From contig JBOEGJ010000047.1 of assembly GCA_050633365.1 (NCBI GenBank), forward strand, positions 59,352-123,351: a stretch of 64,000 nt of DNA, in the 5' to 3' direction. The notes below the pieces were generated by a model, which did not search any database, was not told the origin of the DNA, and saw only the letters and a program-made list of their open reading frames with translations. This stretch comes from Pseudomaricurvus sp050633365 (lineage in GTDB: Bacteria; Pseudomonadota; Gammaproteobacteria; Pseudomonadales; Cellvibrionaceae). The translations under genes and the position numbers were made by a program. This document shows positions 42,300 to 51,640 of this stretch, piece by piece. Positions within the stretch are counted from its first letter, which is position 1, and every line of letters starts with the position of its first letter.

Positions 42300-42929
42300 T
42301 TATGCTTGAGGTTTTTGAGGGGCGAGTTTTTGTTTGAGTCGATCAACTCGAGCACCGATTCGATCAGTGGCTAAGCGCAGGTGATCGATTTGCTCGCTAA
42401 AAAATGTTAATTCAGGTTCGCTGGGCACTGCACGCAGCTCTTCTGTGATAAATTCACTGAGCAAACGTTTGCCGGTTTGGCCGCGCTTTTTCAGCCAGCC
42501 AAATTGAAGGCGTAATTTCTCGGCGATTTGATGGCCGAGTACATCTCCGAGCCAATCATTGATGGCTTCTTCCCAATCGAGTTCGAGATCACTGGCGATA
42601 ATTTTTACATCGGCTAAGAGCGCGGTATTACCCCAAGCTTGAACATCGCTGTCGGCGAGGTTGATTCGATCGCCAACGGCCAGATTGATTAATCCTGGCA
42701 GCGAGCCAACCAAGCGAGTGGTGGCGCCGTCGCCATTGCTGCTCAGTCGCACCATGTCGGCATCAAAGCAAACGCAAAGTAATAGTTTGAATTCGGTGAC
42801 TTCGAGGGCGAGACTTTTACCCGCTAAGGCGTGAAGTTTTTGCTTTGTGGCCGGATCGTATTGCAGTGCTTTATTGATCGTGGCTTCTAAGCTGGCTGTC
42901 GCCGCCGCGCTTATGGTGGGATCGATCAT
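42300..42929 (-). CDS. ubiJ: Ubiquinone biosynthesis accessory factor UbiJ
   Basis: 209 residues. An N-terminal SCP2-type lipid-binding domain (about 15-125) is followed by a helical coiled coil with F-F-S-E-Q-I-D-H-L-R-L. UbiJ scaffolds the soluble Ubi complex in E. coli. Lies between ubiE and ubiB, the standard order. Confidence 0.9.
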   Translation of the reverse strand: MIDPTISAAATASLEATINKALQYDPATKQKLHALAGKSLALEVTEFKLLLCVCFDADMVRLSSNGDGATTRLVGSLPGLINLAVGDRINLADSDVQAWGNTALLADVKIIASDLELDWEEAINDWLGDVLGHQIAEKLRLQFGWLKKRGQTGKRLLSEFITEELRAVPSEPELTFFSEQIDHLRLATDRIGARVDRLKQKLAPQKPQA

Positions 42930-43019
42930 GATACGAAATCCTCTGCGCCAACTAAGTTTGGCTAATGTAATCCGTCTAGAATCTGCTGGGGTGTTGGTTC
43001 TTCTTTTTTTGCAGACCTA

Positions 43020-43769
43020 CTAAGGCTTGATGCCTTTGTGCAGTGCGACAATCCCACCGGTCAAATTATGAAAATCGCAATTTTCAAACCCGGCGTCTTG
43101 CATCATAGCCTTCAACGTTTTCTGATCGGGATGCATGCGGATGGATTCGGCCAAATAGGCATAGCTGTCTGCGTCGTTGGTAACCACTTTGCCAATAATG
43201 GGCAACAGTTTAAACGAGTAAGTGTCGTAAACCTTTCCGAGTAACTCACTCTTCGGCTTAGAAAACTCAAGCACCAGCAGTCGACCGCCGGGCTTTAGCA
43301 CGCGCAACATGGAGCGCAGTGCCAAGTCTTTATCGGTGACATTGCGCAGGCCAAATGCGATGGTAATGCAGTCGAAGGTGTTGTCTGGGAAGGGCAAGTA
43401 CTGAGCGTCGGCCTGACTCACGACTAGGTTTCCGCTCACGCCTCGATCGGTCAGACGATCGCGACCGACTCGCAACATGGATTCGTTGATATCGGCTAAC
43501 ACCACCAGTCCTTCTGGGCCCACAAGCCGAGAAAACTTGTAGCTTAAGTCGCCGGTGCCTCCGGCAATGTCCAGTACCTTGTTACCCGCGCGAACACCTG
43601 AAAGCTCGATCGTAAAACGTTTCCAAAGGCGGTGAACACCACCGGACAAAATGTCATTCATCAGGTCGTATCGGCCGGCCACTGAGTGGAAGACGTCGGC
43701 GACGCGATCGGCCTTTTCATCGACGGGAACTTCTTGAAAGCCAAAATGGGTGGTTTGTTTATCGCTCAT
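43020..43769 (-). CDS. ubiE: Ubiquinone/menaquinone C-methyltransferase
   Basis: 249 residues from the ATG at 43769; a GTG four codons upstream is also open and neither has a strong ribosome binding site. The family start H-F-G-F-Q-E-V, then V-A-x-R-Y-D-L-M-N-D, SAM loop L-D-I-A-G-G-T-G-D and F-G-L-R-N-V-T-D are present. Methylates the ring in ubiquinone synthesis. Heads ubiE-ubiJ-ubiB. Confidence 0.95.
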   Translation of the reverse strand: MSDKQTTHFGFQEVPVDEKADRVADVFHSVAGRYDLMNDILSGGVHRLWKRFTIELSGVRAGNKVLDIAGGTGDLSYKFSRLVGPEGLVVLADINESMLRVGRDRLTDRGVSGNLVVSQADAQYLPFPDNTFDCITIAFGLRNVTDKDLALRSMLRVLKPGGRLLVLEFSKPKSELLGKVYDTYSFKLLPIIGKVVTNDADSYAYLAESIRMHPDQKTLKAMMQDAGFENCDFHNLTGGIVALHKGIKP

Positions 43770-43831
43770 GGACGGGATCACTTCGATTTTTGAGGAGGGT
43801 ATTGTACCTTCGGGGCTGGGAGCTTGGCCAG

Positions 43832-43869
43832 TATGGCGTCAACGGTTGCGAACCATCGTTGACGCCATA
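43832..43869 (-). terminator. Strong hairpin just after the RND pump gene
   Basis: A perfect 13-base inverted repeat (TATGGCGTCAACG and its complement) with a 12-base loop, beginning six bases after the pump stop codon. No T run follows on minus, so it may act as a Rho-assisted end or block 3' decay. Confidence 0.6.
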
Positions 43870-43875
43870 GCCGAA

Positions 43876-46800
43876 TCAGCGCTTGTCGGGATTAAAGCGC
43901 TCGCGCAACCCTTGAACGCTCTGATAGAACAGCGGTACCAACAGGGTCGCCAAAATGGTAGCTGCCACCATTCCTCCTAACACGGTAAAACCAATGGAGA
44001 CACGGCTGGCGGCCCCTGGCCCGGTAGAGAAGACTAGCGGTAGAACCCCCAACACAAATGACAGGGCGGTCATCAGTACGGCTCTAAAGCGCAATTTGGC
44101 GGCTGAAAGCGCGGCCTCGCTGATGCTTTTGCCTGCTCGTCGCTCACTCATGGCAAATTCAACAATCAAAATGGCGGTCTTGGTGGAGAGTCCAATGAGC
44201 AATATCAGCCCCACTTGCGCGTAGAGGTTATTGTCCATGCCAACGGCCTTGAGCGCTGCAAACGCGCCAAACAACGCCATCGGAACAGATCCCAAAACCG
44301 CGAGCGGCAAGCTCCAACTTTCGTATTGAGCGACTAAGAACAGGTAGACGAAGACCAGCGCCAGTGCGAACAGCATGGGTGCTAGGTTTCCCGCTTCAAT
44401 TTCTTGAGCCGATTGTCCCGCCCATTCAAACAGATAGCCTTCGGGCAGCTGCTCGGCCAGCTCGCCAATGGCTGCGATAGCATCCCCAGAGCTGTAGCCT
44501 GGCGCCGCCTGACCACTGACAGTGGTGGAGCGAAAGAGGTTGAAGTGGTTTAGGCTGGTGGCGCCCAAAATAGGTTTGAGCTGCCCCAGAGTCGCCAGCG
44601 GCACCATTTCGCTATTGCTGTTACGCACATAAAAATGGGCGAGGTCTGAGGGTTTGGCGCGGTAATCGCCCTCGGCTTGCAGTATTACCTGATAGGTGCG
44701 ACCAAAGCGGTTGAAATCGTTGATGTAGAGCGAGCCTAGCTGTGCCTGCAAGGTCAAGAAGACTTCGTTGAGAGGCACGCCGATGGCTTTGGCTTTGTCG
44801 CGATCGATTTCTAAGAAGTACTGCGGCACGTTGGCGCGATAGGTGCTGAATACTCGATTGAGCCGGGGGTCACTGTTAGCGCTAAAGATGAGCCCGTTGG
44901 TCACCTGAGCGAGGGCTTCAGGGGAGCGGCTCAAGGAGTCTTGAATGCGCAAATCAAATCCCGAAGTAGTGCCTAGCCCGGGAATCGGGGGCATGGGGAA
45001 AATCATCGCTTGGGCGTCGGGAAGGCTCCATAGTTTACCCTGTAAGCGCTGATAAATCTGACGCAGATTCAGTTCGTCGGTATCGCGTTCATCCCAGTCT
45101 TTGAGAACCACAATACCCAGACCGCGATTTGAGCCGGCACCGGCCAGCATCGAGAATCCCGACACCGCAACCACATCGTCAACCCCTGGGTCTTGCAAAA
45201 TAATATCGGTAATCTTTTCCATCACCTCTTCGGTTCGGTTGACGGAGGCCGCATCGGGCAGCTGCACATCCATCATTAAAATCCCCTGATCTTCGTCGGG
45301 AATGAAGCCGGTGGGAGTGTTGGTGGCGAGAAAACTGGTGGCACCAATGATAGCCGCGGTAACTCCGAGCATTAGGCCGGTACGCTTTAAAATTTTGGTG
45401 ACTTGTTGGCTGTAGCCTTGGGTGAGTTTGTTGATGCTCTTTTCGATGGGCGCTAAGAGCGCGATTTTTTCAGTTTTGTCTGCGCGTAATAGCGATGCGC
45501 ACAGTGCTGGGCTGAGGGTAAGTGCATTGATCGACGAGATAACCACGGCCACCGAAATGGTCACGGCAAATTGATTGTAAATCTCGCCAGTAATTCCGGG
45601 CATAAACGCCACTGGGACGAACACTGCCAGCAGTACCAGAGTGGTGGCGATGATTGGTCCAGAGACTTCGGTCATGGCTTTTTTGGTGGCTTCTACCGAC
45701 GACATGCCCTCTTCGGTCATTAGTCGTTCGACGTTTTCGATCACCACAATGGCGTCGTCCACCACGATACCAATGGCCAATACCAATGCGAACAGGGTGA
45801 TGGTGTTGATGGTAAAACCAAAGGCCAATAAAAAAGCAAAGGTACCGATCAGAGACACAGGTACGGCGATGGCGGGAATCAGCGTGGCTCGCCAGTTTTG
45901 CAAAAATAAGAAGACCACCAAGATAACCAAAATAACGGCTTGGTAGAGTGTGGTGATCACCTCGTCGATAGAGCGATTAATGAATTTGGTGGTGTCGTAG
46001 ATGATGTTAAACGAAACCCCATCCGGCATGCGCTGTCCGAGTTTCTCCATCTCGGCGTAGACTTGTTTTCCCACTTCAGTGGCGTTGGCGTCTGAGAGCT
46101 GGTAAATCACGATGAAGGCGGTGTCTTGGTTGTTGAGCTTGGCCGCTGCCGCGTAAGATTGCGATCCCATCTCAATTCGAGTGACGTCGCGAAGTCGTAC
46201 AAATGAGCCGTCGGCTTGTGCTCGAACGATGGTTTGCCCAAATTCTTTTTCGTCGATTAAACGACCTTTTGTTTGAATGGTGTATTCAAACTGTTGCACT
46301 TTACTGGTGGGCGCCGCGCCTAATTTACCCGCGGCGACAATCAGGTTCTGCTCCTGCAGGGTTTGTTGAATATCGGCTACGGTGACTTGCAGCGCAGACA
46401 TGCGCTTAGGGTCCATCCAGATGCGCATGGAATAACTCATCTCCCCCATCACCGATACACCGCCGACACCATTGAGTCGAGCTAGAGGTTCGGTAATGTA
46501 ATTGGTCGCATAATTCGAAAGAAAGACTCGATCGAGCGACGGATCGGTAGAGGTGAGGTTAATCCCCATGAGCATATTGCTCGATTGTTTACTGACTCTT
46601 ACCCCTTGGCGGGTGACTTCAGGCGGCAGCCCCGGCTCGGCAATGGCGACTCGGTTTTGCACGTTGACTTGAGCGATGTCGCTGTCAATTCCCTGTTTGA
46701 AGGTTATCGTAATTTCCGCTGAGCCATCGTTGGAGGCGGTGGATTCGATGTAGAGCATATCCTCGACACCGTTAACTTGCTCTTCGATGGGGCGGATAAC

Positions 46801-46983
46801 CGATTCTTCTACCACCTGAGCACTGGCGCCAGGATAAACCGCATTGATCTTTACTTGAGGTGGTGCAATTTCTGGATAGAGGTTGACCGGTAGCACCCCG
46901 AGACTGATGAGCCCACCCAGAGAGATAACAATAGCGATGACAAACGCAAACTTCGGTCGTGATATAAAAAACTGACTGAACAT
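43876..46983 (-). CDS. RND multidrug efflux transporter (HAE1 family)
   Basis: 1035 residues, full length. Twelve membrane helices and two large periplasmic loops; proton-relay Asp pair in G-I-V-V-D-D-A-I-V-V; typical S-Q-F-F-I-x-R-P start and N-T-P-T-G-F-I-P-D-E-D-Q-G. Exports drugs or other amphiphiles with the adaptor encoded 18 bases upstream. No outer-membrane channel gene is adjacent, so a shared TolC-like protein is assumed. It fills the position where Pseudomonas has pha genes. Confidence 0.93.
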   Translation of the reverse strand: MFSQFFISRPKFAFVIAIVISLGGLISLGVLPVNLYPEIAPPQVKINAVYPGASAQVVEESVIRPIEEQVNGVEDMLYIESTASNDGSAEITITFKQGIDSDIAQVNVQNRVAIAEPGLPPEVTRQGVRVSKQSSNMLMGINLTSTDPSLDRVFLSNYATNYITEPLARLNGVGGVSVMGEMSYSMRIWMDPKRMSALQVTVADIQQTLQEQNLIVAAGKLGAAPTSKVQQFEYTIQTKGRLIDEKEFGQTIVRAQADGSFVRLRDVTRIEMGSQSYAAAAKLNNQDTAFIVIYQLSDANATEVGKQVYAEMEKLGQRMPDGVSFNIIYDTTKFINRSIDEVITTLYQAVILVILVVFLFLQNWRATLIPAIAVPVSLIGTFAFLLAFGFTINTITLFALVLAIGIVVDDAIVVIENVERLMTEEGMSSVEATKKAMTEVSGPIIATTLVLLAVFVPVAFMPGITGEIYNQFAVTISVAVVISSINALTLSPALCASLLRADKTEKIALLAPIEKSINKLTQGYSQQVTKILKRTGLMLGVTAAIIGATSFLATNTPTGFIPDEDQGILMMDVQLPDAASVNRTEEVMEKITDIILQDPGVDDVVAVSGFSMLAGAGSNRGLGIVVLKDWDERDTDELNLRQIYQRLQGKLWSLPDAQAMIFPMPPIPGLGTTSGFDLRIQDSLSRSPEALAQVTNGLIFSANSDPRLNRVFSTYRANVPQYFLEIDRDKAKAIGVPLNEVFLTLQAQLGSLYINDFNRFGRTYQVILQAEGDYRAKPSDLAHFYVRNSNSEMVPLATLGQLKPILGATSLNHFNLFRSTTVSGQAAPGYSSGDAIAAIGELAEQLPEGYLFEWAGQSAQEIEAGNLAPMLFALALVFVYLFLVAQYESWSLPLAVLGSVPMALFGAFAALKAVGMDNNLYAQVGLILLIGLSTKTAILIVEFAMSERRAGKSISEAALSAAKLRFRAVLMTALSFVLGVLPLVFSTGPGAASRVSIGFTVLGGMVAATILATLLVPLFYQSVQGLRERFNPDKR

Positions 46984-47001
46984 GATGGGCCTCCTGTCTG
47001 C

Positions 47002-48276
47002 TTAAGCGTCGGTTGTTGTGTCTGCCGCTTTAGCGGAGTCAGGAGCTTCAGCCGGGCTAAAAGTCTCAGCCGGTGAAATAGCTTCAGCATTCTCAGCTTG
47101 GGTTTTTAGTGAGCCGGTACTTTTTTCGAGATACTTAATAACCGGGGTTACAGCGGCACCTGCTCGTACTTTTTGCAGGCCTTCGACGATAATCTTGTCG
47201 CCTTCGTTGAGCCCTGATGTGACCACCCACAAAGGCCCCAGTCTACGGCCGACTTGAATACTGCGAGATTTAACCGTGTTATTGGCGTCGACGATCAGTA
47301 CAAACTTACCTTGTTGACCTTCTTGCACCGCGTATTGAGGAATGACCGGTTGGGTGACCTTGTCTTGGCTTTCTAAAATGAGTGTGCCGTAAAGACCGGG
47401 TCTCACTATGCCCCTAGGATTGGGGAACTGCGCGCGCAAGTTGACCGTACCGGTCGAGGCGTTCACTTCAATACCGGCGTAATTAATGGTGCCTGGGTGA
47501 TCGTGAGTGGTGCCGTTGGGCAAGATTAGGGTGATACTGACGGCATCTTCAGGGGGCTTTTTGTGAACGCTGACTTCACCGTGTTCGTTAGAGAATTCCT
47601 GCAAATGTGTAATGTAGGAACTCTCATCGATTTGGATGTTGGCGTAAATGGGGTCATCTTTAAGCAGTGTTGCCAAAGGTTCGCTGTTGGGACCCACCAG
47701 ATTGCCCACGTTGTATCGCACCGTGCCGATTTCTCCGGCAAAGGGCGCGTATATGCGGGTGTAACCGAGATTGGCCTGAGCATTTTTGAGGGCAGCTTCG
47801 GCCGCTTTTACCGATGCTCTAGCCTTGGCCGAGTTGCTGGCGAGAGTATCGAGATCAGATTGGCTAATATAGCCGTTGGGGCGCAATTCTAAACCTCGCT
47901 GGTAATCCCGTTCGGTACGCAGCTTCTCCGCTTGCGCGCTTTTCAGATTGGCGTCGGCCTCTTGCTCTGCAGCTTCGTAGTTCTCTCGATCGATCTCAAA
48001 CAGTAATTGATCTTTCTCGACACTCAAGCCTTCGGTGAACAGGCGTTTGGTGATACTGCCTTCGACTCGCGCTCGTAAGTCGACAGTCTTAAATGCCTCT
48101 GTTCTTGCGACAAACTCTCCGTATTCCCCCACCTGTTGGGTGCCCACTTCGATTACCGAGACGGCTGGTGGTGGAGCTTTTTGCTGGGGAGCCTCTTCAG
48201 AACAGGCGATGAGCACTAATGGCATCATGGCAATGAATAGGCGCGCAGGGCGAAGGGATGCAAAAAGCGAAGGCAT
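47002..48276 (-). CDS. RND efflux periplasmic adaptor
   Basis: 424 residues. Lipoprotein signal with lipobox L-I-A-C (Cys about residue 25), a lipoyl/barrel-sandwich domain, a coiled-coil hairpin (A-E-Q-E-A-D-A-N-L-K) and beta-barrel/MP domains, ending in an Ala/Glu/Pro-rich tail of about 35 residues. Links the inner-membrane pump to an outer-membrane channel. No regulator gene stands next to it. Confidence 0.92.
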   Translation of the reverse strand: MPSLFASLRPARLFIAMMPLVLIACSEEAPQQKAPPPAVSVIEVGTQQVGEYGEFVARTEAFKTVDLRARVEGSITKRLFTEGLSVEKDQLLFEIDRENYEAAEQEADANLKSAQAEKLRTERDYQRGLELRPNGYISQSDLDTLASNSAKARASVKAAEAALKNAQANLGYTRIYAPFAGEIGTVRYNVGNLVGPNSEPLATLLKDDPIYANIQIDESSYITHLQEFSNEHGEVSVHKKPPEDAVSITLILPNGTTHDHPGTINYAGIEVNASTGTVNLRAQFPNPRGIVRPGLYGTLILESQDKVTQPVIPQYAVQEGQQGKFVLIVDANNTVKSRSIQVGRRLGPLWVVTSGLNEGDKIIVEGLQKVRAGAAVTPVIKYLEKSTGSLKTQAENAEAISPAETFSPAEAPDSAKAADTTTDA

Positions 48277-48445
48277 ACCGTGATCCTTTTGGTGAGGAAA
48301 GTAATGATGGGGTAGTTATAACACACCAGAATGATGTGTGGTGTTGACTTGGCGCAGAAGTATAGTCGCTTCGTCGGTAAGTGGGTGTTAATCCCGGTAA
48401 AGGAGTGTGAAACCGGGTGAGTCTCTACGGCTGTAGGTGTGTCGA

Positions 48446-48835
48446 TTAAGCGCTGCTGTTGGGTAAGATATTAACCACTTGGGCGTTGGGCTCGCGGGTG
48501 AGATTATTGGCGTGTAGCTTCTCTTGGTATTGTGCCTGCAGTTGTGCTTGGTTACGGCCGAGTTGCTCGAGTAGCGACCAGGTGAAAATGCCGGAGTTGT
48601 GACCGTCGTCAAAATAGAGTCGAAGACCGTAATTACCCGCAGCTTCTATCTTGTTGATCGCCACAAACTTTTTGCCGTACTGCAATACTTCTTGACCGGG
48701 GCCATGACCTTGCACTTCCGCCGATGGCGAGTGAACCCGCAAGAATTCCGCTGGCAGGGAAAAACACTCGCGATTAAAGTCGATGTCTAATATTCGAGTT
48801 TTTTTATGCAGCTGTATTTTTGTCGGTATTTTCAT
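48446..48835 (-). CDS. DUF971 (gamma-butyrobetaine hydroxylase N-terminal-like) protein
   Basis: 129 residues from the ATG at 48835, where family homology begins (P-T-K-I-Q-L-H-K-K-T-R). Core motif S-P-S-A-E-V-Q-G-H-G-P-G-Q, then Y-F-D-D-G-H-N-S-G-I-F-T-W. A zinc-type single domain of unknown role. It follows hslU, as in Pseudomonas, where it precedes phaC1. Confidence 0.88.
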   Translation of the reverse strand: MKIPTKIQLHKKTRILDIDFNRECFSLPAEFLRVHSPSAEVQGHGPGQEVLQYGKKFVAINKIEAAGNYGLRLYFDDGHNSGIFTWSLLEQLGRNQAQLQAQYQEKLHANNLTREPNAQVVNILPNSSA

Positions 48836-48927
48836 GTGTTTGTCATCGTGCCAATGGGTTAGCGATACTGCGACGCCTTTGATAGGCGTTCGCAGCATGG
48901 AGAGCCACTGAGTTAATGTGTCTAGAG

Positions 48928-50247
48928 TTACAAAATAAAGCGACTGAGATCTTCATTTTGCGCCAATTCACCCAAATGCTCATCGACGTAACTGGCGTTA
49001 ATAACGATGTCACTATTACTGTCACCAGCCTCGAAAGAGATGTCCTCAAGTAGGCGCTCAATAATTGTATGCAAGCGACGGGCGCCAATATTTTCAGTGC
49101 GCTCGTTCACTTCGTACGCGGTCTCGGCGATACGGCGAATGCCGTCGTCGGTAAAACTCAAATTTGAACCTTCTGTTTGTAAAAGCGCTATTTGCTGCTC
49201 CGTCAGGGATGCGTCTGGTTCGGTCAAGATGCGTTCGAAGTCATCAGGGGAGAGCGCTTCAAGTTCAACCCGAATAGGAAGCCGACCTTGCAATTCAGGG
49301 ATCAAATCTGACGGTTTTGCCAAGTGAAATGCCCCCGAGGCAATAAACAAAATGTGATCGGTTTTGATCATGCCGTGTTTGGTGCTCACGGTGCAGCCTT
49401 CAATTAATGGCAGCAGATCCCGCTGCACGCCTTCGCGAGACACATCGGCACCGGCGCCTTCGTTGCGTTTGGCGACCTTGTCAATTTCATCAATAAAAAC
49501 AATACCATTTTGCTCGGCTGCGGCGATGGCTTTGCTTTTCATGTCTTCTTCGTTGACCAGTTTGGCAGCTTCTTCGGCGCGAATTTGCTTAAGCGCCTGC
49601 TTGACTGTGAGCTTGGTGGTCTTGCTTTTATTCGACGACATGGACGAAAACATATTCTGCAATTGGCTGGTCATGTCTTCCATGCCTGGCGGCGACATAA
49701 TCTCCACGCCGACCGGTGAGCTGGCCACGTCTATTTCAATTTCTTTTTCATCGAGATCGCCTTCACGCAGTTTTTTTCGAAACAGTTGGCGGGTCGACGA
49801 ATCTTTGTCTGCGACGCTGTCATCGCCTCGTGCAGGCGGAAGAAGTGCATCCAAAATACGATCTTCGGCGGCATCTTCTGCGCGGTGTTCGACTTTCTTC
49901 ATTTCCTGTTCGCGGTGAAGTTTGATGGAGCCGTCGACCAGATCGCGAATGATGGACTCTACGTCGCGGCCAACATAACCGACTTCAGTGAATTTGGTGG
50001 CCTCGACCTTGATGAATGGGGCGTTGGCCAATCTTGCCAGACGGCGGGCGATCTCGGTTTTACCGACGCCAGTTGGGCCAATCATCAGAATGTTCTTGGG
50101 GGTGATTTCGTTGCGCAGGTTTTCGTCCAGCTGCATACGGCGCCAGCGGTTGCGCAGGGCAATAGCTACCGCGCGCTTGGCGGCGTTTTGGCCGACAATG
50201 TGTTTGTCGAGTTCGTGAACTATTTCGCGAGGAGTCATATCAGACAT
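48928..50247 (-). CDS. hslU: ATP-dependent protease ATPase subunit HslU
   Basis: 439 residues. Walker A G-P-T-G-V-G-K-T, the I domain (about 110-230), Walker B I-V-F-I-D-E-I-D-K and a C-terminal end D-L-S-R-F-I-L that docks into HslV. Unfolds substrates for HslV. 41 bases after hslV. Confidence 0.97.
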   Translation of the reverse strand: MSDMTPREIVHELDKHIVGQNAAKRAVAIALRNRWRRMQLDENLRNEITPKNILMIGPTGVGKTEIARRLARLANAPFIKVEATKFTEVGYVGRDVESIIRDLVDGSIKLHREQEMKKVEHRAEDAAEDRILDALLPPARGDDSVADKDSSTRQLFRKKLREGDLDEKEIEIDVASSPVGVEIMSPPGMEDMTSQLQNMFSSMSSNKSKTTKLTVKQALKQIRAEEAAKLVNEEDMKSKAIAAAEQNGIVFIDEIDKVAKRNEGAGADVSREGVQRDLLPLIEGCTVSTKHGMIKTDHILFIASGAFHLAKPSDLIPELQGRLPIRVELEALSPDDFERILTEPDASLTEQQIALLQTEGSNLSFTDDGIRRIAETAYEVNERTENIGARRLHTIIERLLEDISFEAGDSNSDIVINASYVDEHLGELAQNEDLSRFIL

Positions 50248-50288
50248 AAGCTTTCTTCTTTCAATTCTCGGTGATGTTTACGGGGCGA

Positions 50289-50837
50289 CTAGGTCGCGTC
50301 GTAATTCAATTCTTCGATGGTGTGGTTGTGGTTGGTATAGACACAAATATCGCCAGCGATACCGAGGCTTTTCTCTACCACATCGCGGGCTTCCATCTCG
50401 GTGTTTTCAAATAGTGCTCGAGCGGCTGATTGCGCAAAGGGACCGCCAGATCCGATGGCGATGATGTCTTGCTCTGGCTGAATCACGTCACCGTTACCGG
50501 TGATGATCAGTGAGGCATCTTTATCGGCGACAGCGAGTAAGGCCTCTAGGCGGCGCAGGGCGCGATCGGTACGCCAGTCTTTGGCCAGTTCCACGGCAGC
50601 GCGAACCAATTGGCCGTTGTGAGCTTCGAGTTTGGCCTCGAAGCGTTCGAATAGGGTGAAGGCGTCGGCAGTGCCGCCGGCAAAGCCTGCGATGACTTGA
50701 TCGTTATAGAGACGGCGAACTTTACGCGCATTGCCTTTCATAACGGTGTTGCCCATGGAGACCTGCCCGTCGCCGCCAATGACAACCTTGCCATTGCGTC
50801 GCACAGACAGAATGGTCGTACCTCGATATTGTTCCAC
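50289..50837 (-). CDS. hslV: ATP-dependent protease peptidase subunit HslV
   Basis: 182 residues. The mature N-terminal threonine follows M-E-Q-Y-R-G (T-T-I-L-S-V), with the G-G-D-G-Q-V-S and A-G-F-A-G-G-T-A-D-A motifs of this proteasome-like peptidase. A sigma-32 type promoter lies upstream. Confidence 0.97.
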   Translation of the reverse strand: MEQYRGTTILSVRRNGKVVIGGDGQVSMGNTVMKGNARKVRRLYNDQVIAGFAGGTADAFTLFERFEAKLEAHNGQLVRAAVELAKDWRTDRALRRLEALLAVADKDASLIITGNGDVIQPEQDIIAIGSGGPFAQSAARALFENTEMEARDVVEKSLGIAGDICVYTNHNHTIEELNYDAT

Positions 50838-50879
50838 AGGGATTCCTTAATGTCGGAAGTGATCGGATGATTGAGGATG

Positions 50880-50907
50880 AAGTGGGGGCTGTGGTTTATT
50901 TTTCAAG
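50880..50907 (-). promoter_or_regulatory. Heat-shock (sigma-32) promoter of hslVU
   Basis: On minus, CTTGAAA (50907-50901), a 13-base spacer and CCCCACTT (50887-50880) match the RpoH consensus CTTGAAA-N(13-14)-CCCCATnT with one mismatch. It stands about 43 bases before hslV. Confidence 0.78.
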
Positions 50908-50968
50908 GGCTGCATGGGACCAACCACGGCCTCTTGAGACGTGAGTCCTGCGGTGGGATGAGAGCGCT

Positions 50969-50985
50969 GGCGGCGTCGAGCCGCC
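50969..50985 (-). terminator. GC-rich hairpin after the SPOR gene
   Basis: GGCGGC-GTCGA-GCCGCC, a six-pair GC stem shortly after the SPOR gene's stop, without a T run. It may separate this gene from hslVU. Confidence 0.45.
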
Positions 50986-50991
50986 GCGGTG

Positions 50992-51576
50992 CTATGAGCG
51001 TTTGCGCTTGAGCAGCAGTGGATTAATGTCGTTAGACACTAGGGTGCTTCGAGCTTTTGCCACTTTCGAGCGCGATTGATAGGGGCCGACCAAAACTCGG
51101 TGCCAAGTTTCGCCATTGCGCACAGTGACTGTCTCGACTTGGGCCTCTAGATTGATCAGAATCAGCTCGGCCCTCAAACGATCGGCGTCTGCGGATTTTT
51201 TGAACGACCCCACCTGTAAAATGAACTCTTGGGCTTCAATGGCTTTGGTTTCTTTGGCCGTGTGCGATGGCACTTCTTTAACCACAACCTCGGTTTCTTT
51301 CAAAAGTTGGTAAAAGTCGAAGCGCGGCTTTGGAACCTCGCTCTTTTCTGGGGCTTGTTTGGCAATGGGCTCGACCGGCGCTGTTTTCTGATGAGAGGGG
51401 GCAATGCCCGACAGATAGGCCAAAAACATAATAAAGGCGCCCAAGATAGTACCGGTAAATAGCCACACCCATCCCGGCACCTGAGATTTGGGTTTTGCCT
51501 TGGGAGCCGAACGTTTTTTGCTTGGCGGCTTGCGTTTGGCAGGAGGGCGGGTCTTTTTTGCGAAATCTTGGGTCAT
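50992..51576 (-). CDS. ftsN: SPOR-domain cell division protein, FtsN-like
   Basis: 194 residues from the ATG at 51576 (M-T-Q-D-F-A-K-K); longer frames overlap the end of priA. A Lys/Arg/Pro-rich cytoplasmic tail, one membrane helix (about 37-60, V-P-G-W-V-W-L-F-T-G), a periplasmic linker and a C-terminal SPOR domain (L-Q-V-G-S-F-K-K-S-A-D-A-D-R) that binds denuded glycan at the septum. The position after priA and before hslV matches the Pseudomonas FtsN-like gene. Confidence 0.85.
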   Translation of the reverse strand: MTQDFAKKTRPPAKRKPPSKKRSAPKAKPKSQVPGWVWLFTGTILGAFIMFLAYLSGIAPSHQKTAPVEPIAKQAPEKSEVPKPRFDFYQLLKETEVVVKEVPSHTAKETKAIEAQEFILQVGSFKKSADADRLRAELILINLEAQVETVTVRNGETWHRVLVGPYQSRSKVAKARSTLVSNDINPLLLKRKRS

Positions 51577-51640
51577 ATCGGCCGTGGGGTTGATGTGTGC
51601 AATGGCAGGCGATTGTACTAAAGCCGTGAGTATCCGCAAA

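Noticed and set aside
48319..48345. CACAC...GTGTG repeat ahead of the RND adaptor as a TetR-type operator
   Set aside because: Only five bases per arm, with no regulator gene nearby; too weak to call.
49364..49918. 184-codon open frame on plus
   Set aside because: Antisense shadow of hslU, Ser-rich as expected from reverse reading of that gene.
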